In this document: positions 30,938 through 40,482 of the stretch, piece after piece | Position numbering within the stretch: position 1 is the first letter of the stretch | Layout: each line of letters opens with the position of its first letter | NCBI RefSeq assembly: GCF_900109735.1 | Contig: NZ_FOAS01000013.1 | Location: 1 to 64,000, forward strand | Origin: Atopomonas hussainii | GTDB lineage: Bacteria > Pseudomonadota > Gammaproteobacteria > Pseudomonadales > Pseudomonadaceae | Direction: 5' to 3' | Length of the DNA stretch: 64,000 nucleotides | The notes under the pieces: model-generated | The model's input: the letters and a program-made list of their open reading frames with translations, nothing else | Databases searched by the model: none | Told to the model about the DNA's origin: nothing | Program-made: the position numbers and the translations under genes

Positions 30938-31837
30938 ATGCACAGCTTTTTAATCGCCGCCGCGACGATTCTGATTTGGATCGGCTTCATGCTCGTCTCG
31001 CGCTATGGCGCACTCAGCGCGCTCAGCCCGTGGGACATGCTCGCCCTGCGCTTGTTTCCCGCCGCCCTGCTGCTCGCGCCCTTATGGTTATGGCGCGGCC
31101 GCACCACTCTGCTGCAGCCACGTTTACTGTGTTTATCGGCGGTTGGCGGGCTGGGCTATGCCGGTTTGGTATATCAGGGTTTTGCGCAAACCTCGCTCGC
31201 CCATGCTGCGGTGCTGTTACCCGGTCTGCTGCCGTTTGCCATCGCCTTGCTCGCGTGGCGGCTACTGGCTGAGCCCTTAGGCCGCGCGCGTCGGCAGGCT
31301 TTGCTGCTGATGCTGCTCGGGTTGCTCTGCTTGGGGCTAGAAACCTGGCAGAGCCCGCAGCTGGGTTTGGGCGATCTTTACATTGTCGCCGCCACCCTCT
31401 GCTGGGCCTTGATGACTGTGCTGGTGCGACGCTGGCAAGTTGACCTGCTCACCACCATGACAGCCCTTAGCCTGCCGCCTGCCCTGCTGTATGCACCGCT
31501 GTATTTCAGCGTGCTAGGTAGCGACTGGCACGACCTGCACCAGCAACAACTGCTGCTGCAAGCCGGCTACCAAGGCGTGCTGGCCATGCTGATTGCCATG
31601 CCGCTGTACTTAAGCGCCGTGGCGCGCTTAGGCGCCGCCGGCATGGGCATGCTGATGGGGCTGATACCGCCCGCCTCGGCAGTCGCCGGCATCTGGCTGT
31701 TTGCTGAGGCATGGCAGTGGTCCACCGTGGCCGCCCTGCTGCTGGTGCTGCTGGGCGTCGCCCGCGCCAATGCCCACCTGTTTACCCGTCAACCATCCAC
31801 CACACGAGAAACCACCCATGCCCTACATCAACATTAA
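30938..31837 (+). CDS. EamA/DMT-family transporter
   Basis: 299 residues with about ten hydrophobic segments in two EamA halves, typical of drug/metabolite transporters. It probably exports a small amino acid or metabolite across the inner membrane. AGGAG before the ATG. It overlaps the tautomerase gene by 20 bases in another frame and is divergent from the LysR gene. Substrate unknown. Confidence 0.88.
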   Translation: MHSFLIAAATILIWIGFMLVSRYGALSALSPWDMLALRLFPAALLLAPLWLWRGRTTLLQPRLLCLSAVGGLGYAGLVYQGFAQTSLAHAAVLLPGLLPFAIALLAWRLLAEPLGRARRQALLLMLLGLLCLGLETWQSPQLGLGDLYIVAATLCWALMTVLVRRWQVDLLTTMTALSLPPALLYAPLYFSVLGSDWHDLHQQQLLLQAGYQGVLAMLIAMPLYLSAVARLGAAGMGMLMGLIPPASAVAGIWLFAEAWQWSTVAALLLVLLGVARANAHLFTRQPSTTRETTHALHQH

Positions 31838-32021
31838 AGTGACCCGCGAAGGCGTCACCCGCGAACAGAAACAAGCGCTGATTGCCGGCGCCACCCAGCT
31901 GCTGGTCGATGTACTCGGCAAGAACCCCGCCACCACCGTAGTGGTGATCGATGAAGTCGAGCTGGATAACTGGGGTATCGCTGGCGAGCTGGTCAGCGAC
32001 CGCCGCGCGCAAGGGCGCTAG
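31818..32021 (+). CDS. 4-oxalocrotonate tautomerase-family protein
   Basis: 67 residues beginning [12 protein letters not shown]: the catalytic Pro is at position 2, exposed after loss of Met. The rest ([17 protein letters not shown]) matches the small tautomerase family (PptA/DmpI type). It overlaps the end of the transporter, so the two are co-translated and may act on the same compound. Confidence 0.85.
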   Translation: MPYINIKVTREGVTREQKQALIAGATQLLVDVLGKNPATTVVVIDEVELDNWGIAGELVSDRRAQGR

Positions 32022-32080
32022 CACTGGCCGTAACCAGCGCACCGCGCGACAATGCTGCTAACCCCGTACAGAGGCAGGTT

Positions 32081-33316
32081 ATGCAGATCTATAAAGTCGG
32101 CGGCGCGGTGCGCGATCGGTTACTCGGCAGAGCCGTCGAAGACATCGACTATGTCGTGGTCGGCGCCACGCCAGAGCAGATGCAAGCGCAGGGCTTTCGC
32201 CCCGTCGGCGCTGACTTCCCAGTGTTTTTGCACCCGAAAACCGGCGCCGAATACGCGCTGGCGCGCACCGAGCGCAAAAGCGGCGTGGGCTACGGCGGCT
32301 TTACCTTTCATACCGACCCGAGCGTGACGCTGGAAGAAGACCTGATCCGCCGCGACCTGACCATCAACGCCATGGCCGAAGATGCGCACGGCACGCTGGT
32401 CGACCCCTACGGTGGCCAGCGCGATTTGGCCGCGCGCGTGCTGCGCCATGTCTCCCCCGCCTTTGCCGAAGACCCGCTGCGTGTGCTGCGTGTGGCGCGT
32501 TTCGCCGCCCGCTTTGCCCCGCTGGGCTTTCGCATTGCCGAAGAAACCTTACAGCTGATGCGCGCGCTGGCCGAGAGCGGCGAACTGCAAGCCCTGACCG
32601 CCGAACGCGTGTGGAAAGAAACATCCCGCGCGCTGATGGAAGAACGCCCCGATGTGTACTTTCGCACCCTACACAGTTGCGGCGCACTGCGCGTGTTACT
32701 GCCCGAGGTTGAGCAGCTGTTTGGCGTGCCGCAGCCGGAAAAACACCACCCAGAGATCGACACCGGCGAGCATGTGATGCAAGTGGTCGAGCAAAGCGCC
32801 GTGCTCAATCTACCGCTAGCGGCACGCTGGGCCGCACTGCTGCATGACTTGGGCAAAGGCACCACACCGCCCAGCGAATGGCCACGGCATATCGCCCACG
32901 AAGTGCGCGGGCTAAAACTAGTCAAGCAGGTGAATGCGCGCTTTAAAGTGCCACGCGATTGCCAAGACTTGGCCTTGCTGGTGTGCGAACTGCACACCCA
33001 CTGCCATCGCGCCTTCGAACTGCGCGGCGAAACGCTGCTCAAGCTATTCCAGAAACTCGATTTAAGCCGCCGCGCCGATCGTCTAGAGAGCTTTGTCGGC
33101 GCCTGCGAGGCCGACTCACGCGGGCGTAACGAGTTGGGTAAGCGGCCTTATCCGCAAGCCGATTATTTACGCGGCGCGGCGCAAGCCTACTTAGCCGTCA
33201 GCGCGCAACCGTTGCTGGAGCAAGGGCTGGAAGGCGCCGAGCTGGGCAAAGCGCTGCAAGCCGAACGCTTGCAAGCACTCAACGCCTACAAAGCCGCGCA
33301 CTCAATCAGCGAGTAA
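32081..33316 (+). CDS. cca: Multifunctional CCA tRNA nucleotidyltransferase
   Basis: Adds or repairs the 3' CCA of tRNAs. The nucleotidyltransferase core has VGGAVRD and EDIDYVVVG (metal aspartates), then the [10 protein letters not shown] motif. A C-terminal HD domain (LLHDLGKG) gives the phosphatase/phosphodiesterase activity of the long E. coli-type enzyme. 411 residues. The last 15 bases overlap the end of folK on the other strand. Confidence 0.95.
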   Translation: MQIYKVGGAVRDRLLGRAVEDIDYVVVGATPEQMQAQGFRPVGADFPVFLHPKTGAEYALARTERKSGVGYGGFTFHTDPSVTLEEDLIRRDLTINAMAEDAHGTLVDPYGGQRDLAARVLRHVSPAFAEDPLRVLRVARFAARFAPLGFRIAEETLQLMRALAESGELQALTAERVWKETSRALMEERPDVYFRTLHSCGALRVLLPEVEQLFGVPQPEKHHPEIDTGEHVMQVVEQSAVLNLPLAARWAALLHDLGKGTTPPSEWPRHIAHEVRGLKLVKQVNARFKVPRDCQDLALLVCELHTHCHRAFELRGETLLKLFQKLDLSRRADRLESFVGACEADSRGRNELGKRPYPQADYLRGAAQAYLAVSAQPLLEQGLEGAELGKALQAERLQALNAYKAAHSISE

Positions 33317-33823
33317 ATGCTGCGGGGTCAGCGCTTGCTCGCGCCAGCTAAACGCCACCGGCTGCAAGCGCTGGCTGTGCGGGTAAGCCTGCCACACAGC
33401 CGCCACCGACTCACCGCTATCGGGCAAGCATAGCGTTGGCGCAAGCTCCGCCAAGGGCCAGAGCACAAAAGCGTTTTTACGCAGCTCGGGGCGCGGCAAG
33501 GTTAGGCCGGCGTGACTGCCGTGCAAGTCGCCGTAAAGCAGGATGTCGATATCCAACGTCAGCCCTTGGCGGTCTGCGGCATAGCGACCGCTGGCTGACT
33601 CGATGGTTTTCAGCGCGGCGTCTAATTCCGCCAGCCCCAGCGAGGTCTGTGCGCCGACTACCAAGTTAAAGAACGGCCCGCTAGTGATGCCCACGGCATC
33701 GCTTTCAAACACCGGCGATAGCTGCAAGTCACCGAGCAACGCGTTCAACGCCTCCAGCCCACGGGTGAGGTTCGCCTCGCGCGCAACGTTGCTGCCCAGG
33801 CCCAAATAAACAGCGACGGTCAT
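33302..33823 (-). CDS. folK: 2-amino-4-hydroxy-6-hydroxymethyldihydropteridine pyrophosphokinase
   Basis: HPPK of the folate pathway, 173 residues. YLGLGSN at the start and the DIDILLYGD motif are diagnostic. It starts in an ATGA overlap with folB, so two successive folate enzymes are coupled. Confidence 0.95.
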   Translation of the reverse strand: MTVAVYLGLGSNVAREANLTRGLEALNALLGDLQLSPVFESDAVGITSGPFFNLVVGAQTSLGLAELDAALKTIESASGRYAADRQGLTLDIDILLYGDLHGSHAGLTLPRPELRKNAFVLWPLAELAPTLCLPDSGESVAAVWQAYPHSQRLQPVAFSWREQALTPQHLLAD

Positions 33824-34176
33824 GCCCGCTGCCCGCGCTCGATCTGCACGCCAACGCTGGCGGCATTAGCCACTGCACCGGGTTTGCGCAGGCGAATGCG
33901 CAGCCATGGGATGTGGAACTCGGCCATCAACAAAGCCGCCAAGTCTTCCACTAAGGTTTCCACCAGCTGGTAGCTGGAGGCCTCGATAAACGCCGTCACC
34001 CGCGCCGACACGGCGGCGTAGTCCAGCGCTTTGGCCAAGTCGTCGCTCTGCGCGGCCGGGCGGTTATCCCAGCCCAAGGTCAAATCCAGCGATAGGCGCT
34101 GGCGAATATTGCGTTCCCAGTCATACACACCGATGACCGCTTGCGCTTCGAGCGCCTCAATCAATACGTAATCCAC
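33820..34176 (-). CDS. folB: Dihydroneopterin aldolase
   Basis: 118 residues; [15 protein letters not shown] and the [13 protein letters not shown] region are the family core. I place the start at the GTG at 34176 because it has GAGAAG 5 bases upstream and gives MDYVLIE, matching relatives. An alternative GTG at 34182 adds two residues. Divergent from plsY. Confidence 0.92.
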   Translation of the reverse strand: MDYVLIEALEAQAVIGVYDWERNIRQRLSLDLTLGWDNRPAAQSDDLAKALDYAAVSARVTAFIEASSYQLVETLVEDLAALLMAEFHIPWLRIRLRKPGAVANAASVGVQIERGQRA

Positions 34177-34264
34177 GCACACTTCTCACCGCAGGCCCCG
34201 CACGCAGGGCGACAAGGCTAGGCCTTGCTGTTTATCATCCAAGCACCACGCACAAGGGGTGCTC

Positions 34265-34834
34265 ATGTTCTGGTTACTGGCGCTTAGCGCCTACCTGTTA
34301 GGGTCCGTCTCGTTTGCCATCTGGCTAAGCCGCTTAAGCGGTCGACCAGACCCGCGCACCTTGGGCTCGGGCAATCCCGGCGCCACCAACATGCTGCGTA
34401 CCTCAAGCCGCACCTTAGCGCTGGCAACCCTACTGGGTGATTTAAGCAAAGGGCTAGTGCCTGTGCTGATCGCCCGCGCGTTGGATCTAAGCGGCCAAGA
34501 ACAAGCTTGGATCGGCCTTGCCGCCGTGCTTGGTCACTTACATCCGGTGTTTTATCGCTTCCGTGGCGGCAAAGGTGTCGCCACCTCGGCCGGCATGCTG
34601 CTCGGCGTGTATCCGCCGGCGGCACTCTTAGCCCTGTCTAGCTGGGCTTTGGTGTTCTATCTGTGGCGTACCAGCTCGTTGGCTTCGATCATCGCCACGC
34701 CACTGGTGTTGCCCTTGCTCGCTTGGCAAAAGCCGAGCGCCTTACTGCCGTTTACCGTGCTGTGCGCCTTGGTACTGTGGCACCACAAGCACAACTTAAA
34801 AGATTTACTCGCCGGTAAAGAGCGGCACTTTTAA
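34265..34834 (+). CDS. plsY: Glycerol-3-phosphate acyltransferase PlsY
   Basis: 189-residue inner-membrane enzyme that moves the acyl group from acyl-phosphate to glycerol-3-phosphate. The three motifs are visible: GSGNPGATN, the [17 protein letters not shown] block, and a late [10 protein letters not shown]. About five membrane helices. The ATG at 34265 was preferred over a GTG 6 bases earlier because the AAGGGG site is better spaced. Convergent with tsaD. Confidence 0.94.
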   Translation: MFWLLALSAYLLGSVSFAIWLSRLSGRPDPRTLGSGNPGATNMLRTSSRTLALATLLGDLSKGLVPVLIARALDLSGQEQAWIGLAAVLGHLHPVFYRFRGGKGVATSAGMLLGVYPPAALLALSSWALVFYLWRTSSLASIIATPLVLPLLAWQKPSALLPFTVLCALVLWHHKHNLKDLLAGKERHF

Positions 34835-34850
34835 TCACCCTGCTCGGCGT

Positions 34851-35876
34851 TTATACCGCCGGTAACTGCTCCATCGGCCAACGCGCATGCACCGCTACCT
34901 GCGGGCCATCTTGCTGCCCAGCGAGCAAACGCTGGCAGCCGGCGTAAGCGATCATCGCGCCGTTATCGGTGCAAAAGCGCGGACGGGCGTAAAACACTTG
35001 GCCGCCGAGTTTGCTCAACATAGCGCCGAGTTGCTCACGCAACTGCAGGTTGGCGCTGACGCCGCCGGCAATCACTAGCCGCTTAAGCTGAGTGTCTTTC
35101 AGCGCGCGGCGGCACTTAATCACTAAAGTTTCCACCACCGCCTGCTGGAAGGCATAGGCGATATCGGCACGCGTTTGCTCGCTGGCATCGCCAGCTGCTT
35201 GGCACTGCTGCCAGGTATTTAGGGTGAAGGTTTTTAAGCCACTAAAGCTGAAATCCAGCCCCGGGCGATCGGTCATCGGCCGTGGGAAAGTAAAACGCCC
35301 GGCTGTGCCTTGCTCGGCCAAGCGAGCGATCTCAGGCCCACCGGGATAATCCAGCCCCAGTAACTTGGCGGTTTTATCGAAGGCTTCGCCGGCGGCGTCA
35401 TCCAGCGACTCGCCGAGCAGCTGATAACGGCCAATGCCATCCACACGCACTAACTGGGTATGCCCACCGGACACCAACAAAGCGACGAACGGAAATGCTG
35501 GCGGATTTTCTTCCAGCATCGGCGCCAGCAAATGGCCTTCCATGTGATGCACACCGACCGCCGGAATCCCCAGCGCGGTAGACATAGCTTGTGCAGTACA
35601 GGCGCCGACTAACAGCGCACCGACCAAGCCCGGGCCTGCGGTATAGGCCAGCGCATCGACGTCTTGCAGGCTGCAACCGGCCTCTGCCAGCACCTGACGA
35701 ATCAACGGTACGGCGCGCCGTACATGGTCGCGCGAGGCCAGCTCAGGCACCACGCCGCCGTACATACGGTGCAAATCAATCTGGCTAAACAGCGCATCGG
35801 CCAATAGCCCGCGCTCGCTGTCGTACAGCGCTACGCCGGTTTCATCACAGGAGGTTTCAAGGCCTAAGACCCGCAT
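34851..35876 (-). CDS. tsaD: tRNA threonylcarbamoyladenosine transferase TsaD
   Basis: 341 residues. Transfers threonylcarbamoyl to A37 of ANN-decoding tRNAs with TsaB/TsaE. The metal site HHMEGH is near residue 111, the N-terminus is [11 protein letters not shown], and the later [10 protein letters not shown] is intact. Divergent from rpsU, the arrangement common in gammaproteobacteria. Confidence 0.96.
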   Translation of the reverse strand: MRVLGLETSCDETGVALYDSERGLLADALFSQIDLHRMYGGVVPELASRDHVRRAVPLIRQVLAEAGCSLQDVDALAYTAGPGLVGALLVGACTAQAMSTALGIPAVGVHHMEGHLLAPMLEENPPAFPFVALLVSGGHTQLVRVDGIGRYQLLGESLDDAAGEAFDKTAKLLGLDYPGGPEIARLAEQGTAGRFTFPRPMTDRPGLDFSFSGLKTFTLNTWQQCQAAGDASEQTRADIAYAFQQAVVETLVIKCRRALKDTQLKRLVIAGGVSANLQLREQLGAMLSKLGGQVFYARPRFCTDNGAMIAYAGCQRLLAGQQDGPQVAVHARWPMEQLPAV

Positions 35877-35967
35877 TATCGGTTTTCCGCTGCGTTCTAA
35901 AGCGCGCCATGATAATCTCCCGCCCCGCGCAAGTCAGCCGCCGCTGGGCAAATGGCGCACGCACCCT

Positions 35968-35996
35968 TTGCATTGCTGCGCAACTGGCGGTAATAT
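35968..35996 (+). promoter_or_regulatory. Candidate rpsU promoter
   Basis: TTGCAT at 35968-35973, a 17-base spacer and TAATAT at 35991-35996, about 80 bases before the rpsU ATG, in the tsaD/rpsU divergent gap. Confidence 0.55.
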
Positions 35997-36077
35997 CCGC
36001 TCCCCTTGATTTCCGTTGCCGGGGAGACGCCTTGGTGACTCATAAATTGGCAACAAACTTTTAAAGGTACGATCTGG

Positions 36078-36293
36078 ATGCCATTCGTCAAACTGAAAGA
36101 GAACGAACCCTTCGACGTGGCTCTGCGTCGCTTCAAGCGCTCCTGCGAAAAGGCCGGTGTACTGGCTGAAGTTCGCCGTCGTGAGTTTTATGAAAAGCCC
36201 ACTACTGAGCGCAAGCGCAAAGCAGCTGCTGCTGTTAAGCGTCACGCCAAGAAGGTTTCCCGCGAGCTGCGTCGTCGCGAGCGTCTGTACTGA
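36078..36293 (+). CDS. rpsU: 30S ribosomal protein bS21
   Basis: 71 residues, rich in Arg and Lys, beginning [13 protein letters not shown] and ending RRRERLY as in other gammaproteobacterial S21 proteins. It takes part in translation initiation. First gene of the macromolecular synthesis operon rpsU-dnaG-rpoD. Confidence 0.97.
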   Translation: MPFVKLKENEPFDVALRRFKRSCEKAGVLAEVRRREFYEKPTTERKRKAAAAVKRHAKKVSRELRRRERLY

Positions 36294-36360
36294 GTTACTG
36301 GCTACCCAGCCAGTGCTCAGCACTGCTTGCGCGGCCGCGCCTCACGGCGCCCGCGATCCA

Positions 36361-36403
36361 CAAAACGCAACCCGCGACCACGTCGCATATGGGTTGCGTT
36401 TTG
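36361..36403 (+). terminator. Hairpin between rpsU and dnaG
   Basis: A perfect 13-bp stem CAAAACGCAACCC with an 18-base loop, ending in TTTTG. The trailing T-run is short and interrupted, so a partial terminator is likely. It would let rpsU be made in excess over dnaG, as known for this operon in E. coli. Confidence 0.65.
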
Positions 36404-36455
36404 TCGTTGTCCTGCCCGATAGTTTTTAGCCCCACGTGAACACAGCGAACCCTGC

Positions 36456-38366
36456 ATGGCCGGCTTGATCCCGCAACGCTTTGTGGATGATCTGCTCGAC
36501 CGCGTCGACATTGTCGAGGTGGTTGGTTCGCGTATCCAGCTGAAAAAAGCCGGCAAAAACTACAGTGCCCGCTGCCCGTTCCATAACGAGAAAACCCCCT
36601 CGTTCAGCGTCAGCCCCGACAAACAGTTCTACTACTGCTTTGGCTGCGGCGCCGGCGGCAATGCGCTGAGCTTCTTGATGGAGCACGACCACCTGCCCTT
36701 CCCCGAGGCAGTGGAAGACCTCGCGCGCCGCGCAGGTCTTGAAGTACCCCGCGAAGACAGCCGCCCCGGTAAACCGAACCAGCCGCGCCAACCGAAAGAC
36801 TCGCCGCTATACCCGCTACTGGAAGCCGCCACACAGTTTTTCAAACAAGCACTGCGCAATCATCCAGCCAAAACCAAGGCGGTGGAGTACCTGAAAAAAC
36901 GCGGCCTTTCCGGCGAAATTGCCCGCGACTTTGGCTTAGGTTTCGCCCCGCCCGGCTGGGACAACCTGATGCAGCACCTAGGCGGCGACAGCCTGCAACA
37001 AAAGGCGCTGATCGATGCCGGGCTAGTGGTGGATAACGCCGAAAGCGGGCGCCGCTATGACCGCTTCCGCGATCGCATCATGTTCCCGATCCGCGACAGC
37101 CGCGGCCGAGTGATCGCCTTTGGCGGCCGCGTGCTAGGCGATGACAAACCTAAGTACCTGAACTCGCCGGAAACTCCGGTCTTCCACAAAGGCCAAGAGC
37201 TCTACGGGCTATACGAAGCGTGCCAACACAACCGCCAGCTCAACGAGCTGATTGTGGTGGAAGGCTATATGGACGTCATCGCCCTCGCCCAGCAAGGCCT
37301 GCGCAATGCCGTAGCCACCCTCGGCACCTCGACCAGCGAAGAACACCTCAAGCGCATGTTCCGCCTCGTACCGCAAGTGCTGTTTTGCTTTGACGGCGAC
37401 AAAGCCGGCCGCGCCGCCGCTTGGCGCGCCCTCGAGGCCGCCCTGCCAACGCTCGAAGACGGCCGCAAAGTGCGTTTTTTGTTTTTGCCCGAAGGCGAAG
37501 ACCCCGACACCCTGATCCGCGCCGAAGGCCTTGACGCCTTTCAAGCACGCATCGTGCAGCACGGCATGCCGCTGGCCGATTACTTCTTCCAGCAATTAAG
37601 CCGCGAAGCCGACCCGCAGAGCCTTGAAGGCAAGGCCCACTTCGCTACCCTCGCCGCGCCAATGATCAACAAGGTACCCGGCGAAAAACTGCGCAGCCTG
37701 ATGCTTAAGCGCGTCAGTGAACTCACGGGCCTGGACAGCAGCGACTTGGAAATTCCCGCCAAACCCGCCGGCGAAAACGACTACCCCAGCGACTATTTCA
37801 ACAACACCGACAGCCACGACGCGCCGCCGGCCTACGCCGATGCCAGCGCCCACGTCGGCGACGGTGAACCGCGCCAATGGCGCAAAGAAGGCTTTAAAAA
37901 AGGTGATTTCAAAGCTGGCAACCGCTTTAACCGCGACCGTCGCCCGCCACCGCGTGAAGCCATTAGTGTCGAACCACCGCTGCTCGGCGCGCTGCGCTGC
38001 CTGCTCAAGCAGCCCGCGCTAGCCCAAGAAGCCGGCGACACGCAGATTTTGGCGGGCGGCGACGACCACTACAGCCACCTACTCGCCGCCTTGCTGGAGT
38101 CGCTACGCAAGCACCCCGAGCAAACCACAGTGCACCTACTGGCGCGCTGGCACGGCACCGAGCAAGGCAAATTACTCAGCGCCTTGGCGCAGCGCGAATG
38201 GCTGATCAGCGATGACAACCAACGGCAATTATTCCTCGACAGCTTGCAGCATTTAATTCGCCAACAGCGCGACAAACGCTTAAGCCAACTGATCCAGCAA
38301 TCGCGCGACAGCAGCCTAAGTGACGCGCAAAAAGACGAACTGCGTCTACTCTTGAGTCAACGCTGA
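36456..38366 (+). CDS. dnaG: DNA primase
   Basis: 636 residues. N-terminal CHC2 zinc domain (CPFHNEKTPSF then CFGCGAGG), TOPRIM catalytic core with VVEGYMDV and DGDKAG, and a C-terminal helicase-binding domain after a low-complexity linker (about 430-510). It makes RNA primers for replication. The linker is rich in Asp, Pro and Lys and variable, as usual. Confidence 0.96.
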   Translation: MAGLIPQRFVDDLLDRVDIVEVVGSRIQLKKAGKNYSARCPFHNEKTPSFSVSPDKQFYYCFGCGAGGNALSFLMEHDHLPFPEAVEDLARRAGLEVPREDSRPGKPNQPRQPKDSPLYPLLEAATQFFKQALRNHPAKTKAVEYLKKRGLSGEIARDFGLGFAPPGWDNLMQHLGGDSLQQKALIDAGLVVDNAESGRRYDRFRDRIMFPIRDSRGRVIAFGGRVLGDDKPKYLNSPETPVFHKGQELYGLYEACQHNRQLNELIVVEGYMDVIALAQQGLRNAVATLGTSTSEEHLKRMFRLVPQVLFCFDGDKAGRAAAWRALEAALPTLEDGRKVRFLFLPEGEDPDTLIRAEGLDAFQARIVQHGMPLADYFFQQLSREADPQSLEGKAHFATLAAPMINKVPGEKLRSLMLKRVSELTGLDSSDLEIPAKPAGENDYPSDYFNNTDSHDAPPAYADASAHVGDGEPRQWRKEGFKKGDFKAGNRFNRDRRPPPREAISVEPPLLGALRCLLKQPALAQEAGDTQILAGGDDHYSHLLAALLESLRKHPEQTTVHLLARWHGTEQGKLLSALAQREWLISDDNQRQLFLDSLQHLIRQQRDKRLSQLIQQSRDSSLSDAQKDELRLLLSQR

Positions 38367-38455
38367 ATGACTCAGCACGCCAGCCAACAGCCTGTTTTAG
38401 CGGCCTCAGCGCCCACTCTCCGTGGCTTGACTGGCAATTCACACACGCTTGGCGG

Positions 38456-38461
38456 TATAAT
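38456..38461 (+). promoter_or_regulatory. Candidate internal -10 element for rpoD
   Basis: A consensus TATAAT stands 47 bases before the rpoD ATG in the dnaG-rpoD gap. No good -35 lies at 16-18 bases; TTGACT upstream is too far (23 bases). It could be an activator-dependent promoter. Confidence 0.35.
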
Positions 38462-38507
38462 GGCCAGCTTGATTTTTCACCCTTGACTTGCCTCGCAAAG
38501 GGTCGAC

Positions 38508-40373
38508 ATGTCCGTAAAAGCTCAACAGCAATCCCGTCTTAAAGAACTTATCGCTCGTGGCCGTGAACAAGGCTACCTGACCTATGCCGAAGTGAACGAT
38601 CACCTGCCGGACGATATCTCCGATCCGGAACAGGTCGAAGACATCATTCGCATGATCAACGACATGGGGATCACTGTTTACGAAACAACTCCCGATGCCG
38701 ATACCCTGCTGATGGCCGAGTCCGATACGGACGAATCCGCCGCAGAAGAAGCTGCCGCCGCTCTAGCCGCCGTGGAGACCGAAGCCGGTCGCACCACCGA
38801 CCCCGTGCGCATGTACATGCGTGAGATGGGTACCGTCGAGCTGCTGACCCGCGAAGGCGAAATCGTCATCGCCAAGCGTATCGAAGAAGGTATCCGTGAG
38901 GTCATGTGCGCCATCGCCATGTTCCCCGGCACCATCGACGGCGTTTTGGCCGAATTCAATCGCCTGCTCGAAGAAGGCGGTCGCCTGACCGACCTGTTCA
39001 TTGGCTACATCGACCCCGATGACGGCCAGCCCGGCGAAGAAAGTGACGACATCGACGGCGCTAATCTGAAAGACGATAACAGCGACGACAGCAGCGATGA
39101 CGACGACGATGACGACGACAGCGATGGCGACGACAGCGACGACGACAACAGCGCCGACGGCCCAGACCCAGAAGAAGCCAAACTGCGCTTTGGCGCCGTG
39201 GCCGAACAGCTGGAAGCCCTCAACAAGCTGCTGAAGAAGCACAAGCAACGCGACCACGCCAAAGTGGTTGAAGCTCAAGAGCTGCTCGGCACCCTGTTCA
39301 TGCCGATCAAGCTGGCCCCCAAGCAGTACGAGGCGCTGATCGAAACCGTGCGCAGCGCACTCACTCGCGTACGTGAGCAAGAGCGCGCCATCATGCAGCT
39401 GTGTGTGCGTGACGCGCGCATGCCGCGTGGCGACTTCCTCGGCAGCTTCCCCAGCAATGAAGTGGAGCTGAAGTGGGTCGACGGCGTGCTGAAAGGCAAG
39501 CCGAAATACGCCGAAGCGCTGAGCGCGCACCGCGACGAAATCGTCCGCTGCCAGCAACGCCTGATCGAGCTGCAAGACGAAGTGCAGCTGAGCATCGCGC
39601 AGATCAAAGACATCAACCGCCGCATGTCGATTGGCGAAGCCAAAGCCCTGCGTGCGAAGAAAGAAATGGTTGAGGCCAACCTGCGCTTGGTGATCTCGAT
39701 CGCCAAGAAGTACACCAACCGTGGCCTGCAGTTCCTCGACCTGATTCAGGAAGGCAACATCGGTCTGATGAAGGCGGTGGACAAGTTCGAATACCGTCGT
39801 GGTTATAAGTTCTCGACTTACGCCACTTGGTGGATTCGTCAGGCCATCACCCGCTCGATTGCCGACCAAGCGCGCACCATCCGTATTCCGGTACACATGA
39901 TCGAAACGATCAACAAGCTCAACCGTATTTCCCGCCAGATGCTGCAGGAAATGGGCCGCGAGCCGACCCCGGAAGAACTGGGCGAGCGCATGGACATGCC
40001 TGAGGACAAGATCCGCAAGGTACTGAAGATCGCCAAAGAGCCGATCTCCATGGAAACCCCGATTGGCGATGACGAAGACTCGCATCTGGGCGACTTCATC
40101 GAAGACAGCACCATGCAGCTGCCCATCGATGTCGCCACCATCGAGAGCCTCAAAGAAGCCACCCGCGACGTACTCTCTGGCCTCACCGCGCGTGAAGCCA
40201 AAGTACTGCGCATGCGCTTCGGCATCGACATGAACACCGACCACACCCTTGAGGAAGTCGGCAAGCAATTCGACGTCACGCGTGAGCGTATCCGTCAGAT
40301 CGAGGCTAAGGCGCTGCGCAAGCTGCGTCACCCGTCGCGGTCCGATCACCTGCGCTCGTTCCTCGACGAGTAA
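38508..40373 (+). CDS. rpoD: RNA polymerase sigma-70 factor RpoD
   Basis: Housekeeping sigma factor, 621 residues. Region 1.1 is at the N-terminus. A long acidic insert (about 180-222), nearly all Asp and Ser with few other residues, is in the non-conserved region. Regions 2-4 follow, with [32 protein letters not shown] and the region 4 [21 protein letters not shown]. The Asp/Ser run is longer than I expect from most relatives. It ends before a strong terminator. Confidence 0.97.
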   Translation: MSVKAQQQSRLKELIARGREQGYLTYAEVNDHLPDDISDPEQVEDIIRMINDMGITVYETTPDADTLLMAESDTDESAAEEAAAALAAVETEAGRTTDPVRMYMREMGTVELLTREGEIVIAKRIEEGIREVMCAIAMFPGTIDGVLAEFNRLLEEGGRLTDLFIGYIDPDDGQPGEESDDIDGANLKDDNSDDSSDDDDDDDDSDGDDSDDDNSADGPDPEEAKLRFGAVAEQLEALNKLLKKHKQRDHAKVVEAQELLGTLFMPIKLAPKQYEALIETVRSALTRVREQERAIMQLCVRDARMPRGDFLGSFPSNEVELKWVDGVLKGKPKYAEALSAHRDEIVRCQQRLIELQDEVQLSIAQIKDINRRMSIGEAKALRAKKEMVEANLRLVISIAKKYTNRGLQFLDLIQEGNIGLMKAVDKFEYRRGYKFSTYATWWIRQAITRSIADQARTIRIPVHMIETINKLNRISRQMLQEMGREPTPEELGERMDMPEDKIRKVLKIAKEPISMETPIGDDEDSHLGDFIEDSTMQLPIDVATIESLKEATRDVLSGLTAREAKVLRMRFGIDMNTDHTLEEVGKQFDVTRERIRQIEAKALRKLRHPSRSDHLRSFLDE

Positions 40374-40390
40374 GCGCTAGTTGCTTGTTC

Positions 40391-40417
40391 AACGCCCGGC
40401 TCTGCCGGGCGTTTTTC
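40391..40417 (+). terminator. Intrinsic terminator of rpoD
   Basis: 10-bp stem AACGCCCGGC, 3-base loop, complement, then TTTTTCTTT. It closes the macromolecular synthesis operon. Confidence 0.92.
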
Positions 40418-40482
40418 TTTGCCCCACAGGCAGCGCCAAGTACCTGAGTGAGCTAGGCTTTACGGCGGACTAAGGAGTTGCC

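Noticed and set aside
38763-40349. Open frame of 528 codons on the minus strand opposite rpoD
   Set aside because: It is a shadow of the GC-rich rpoD coding sequence. The product is biased in composition, has no ribosome site and resembles nothing known.
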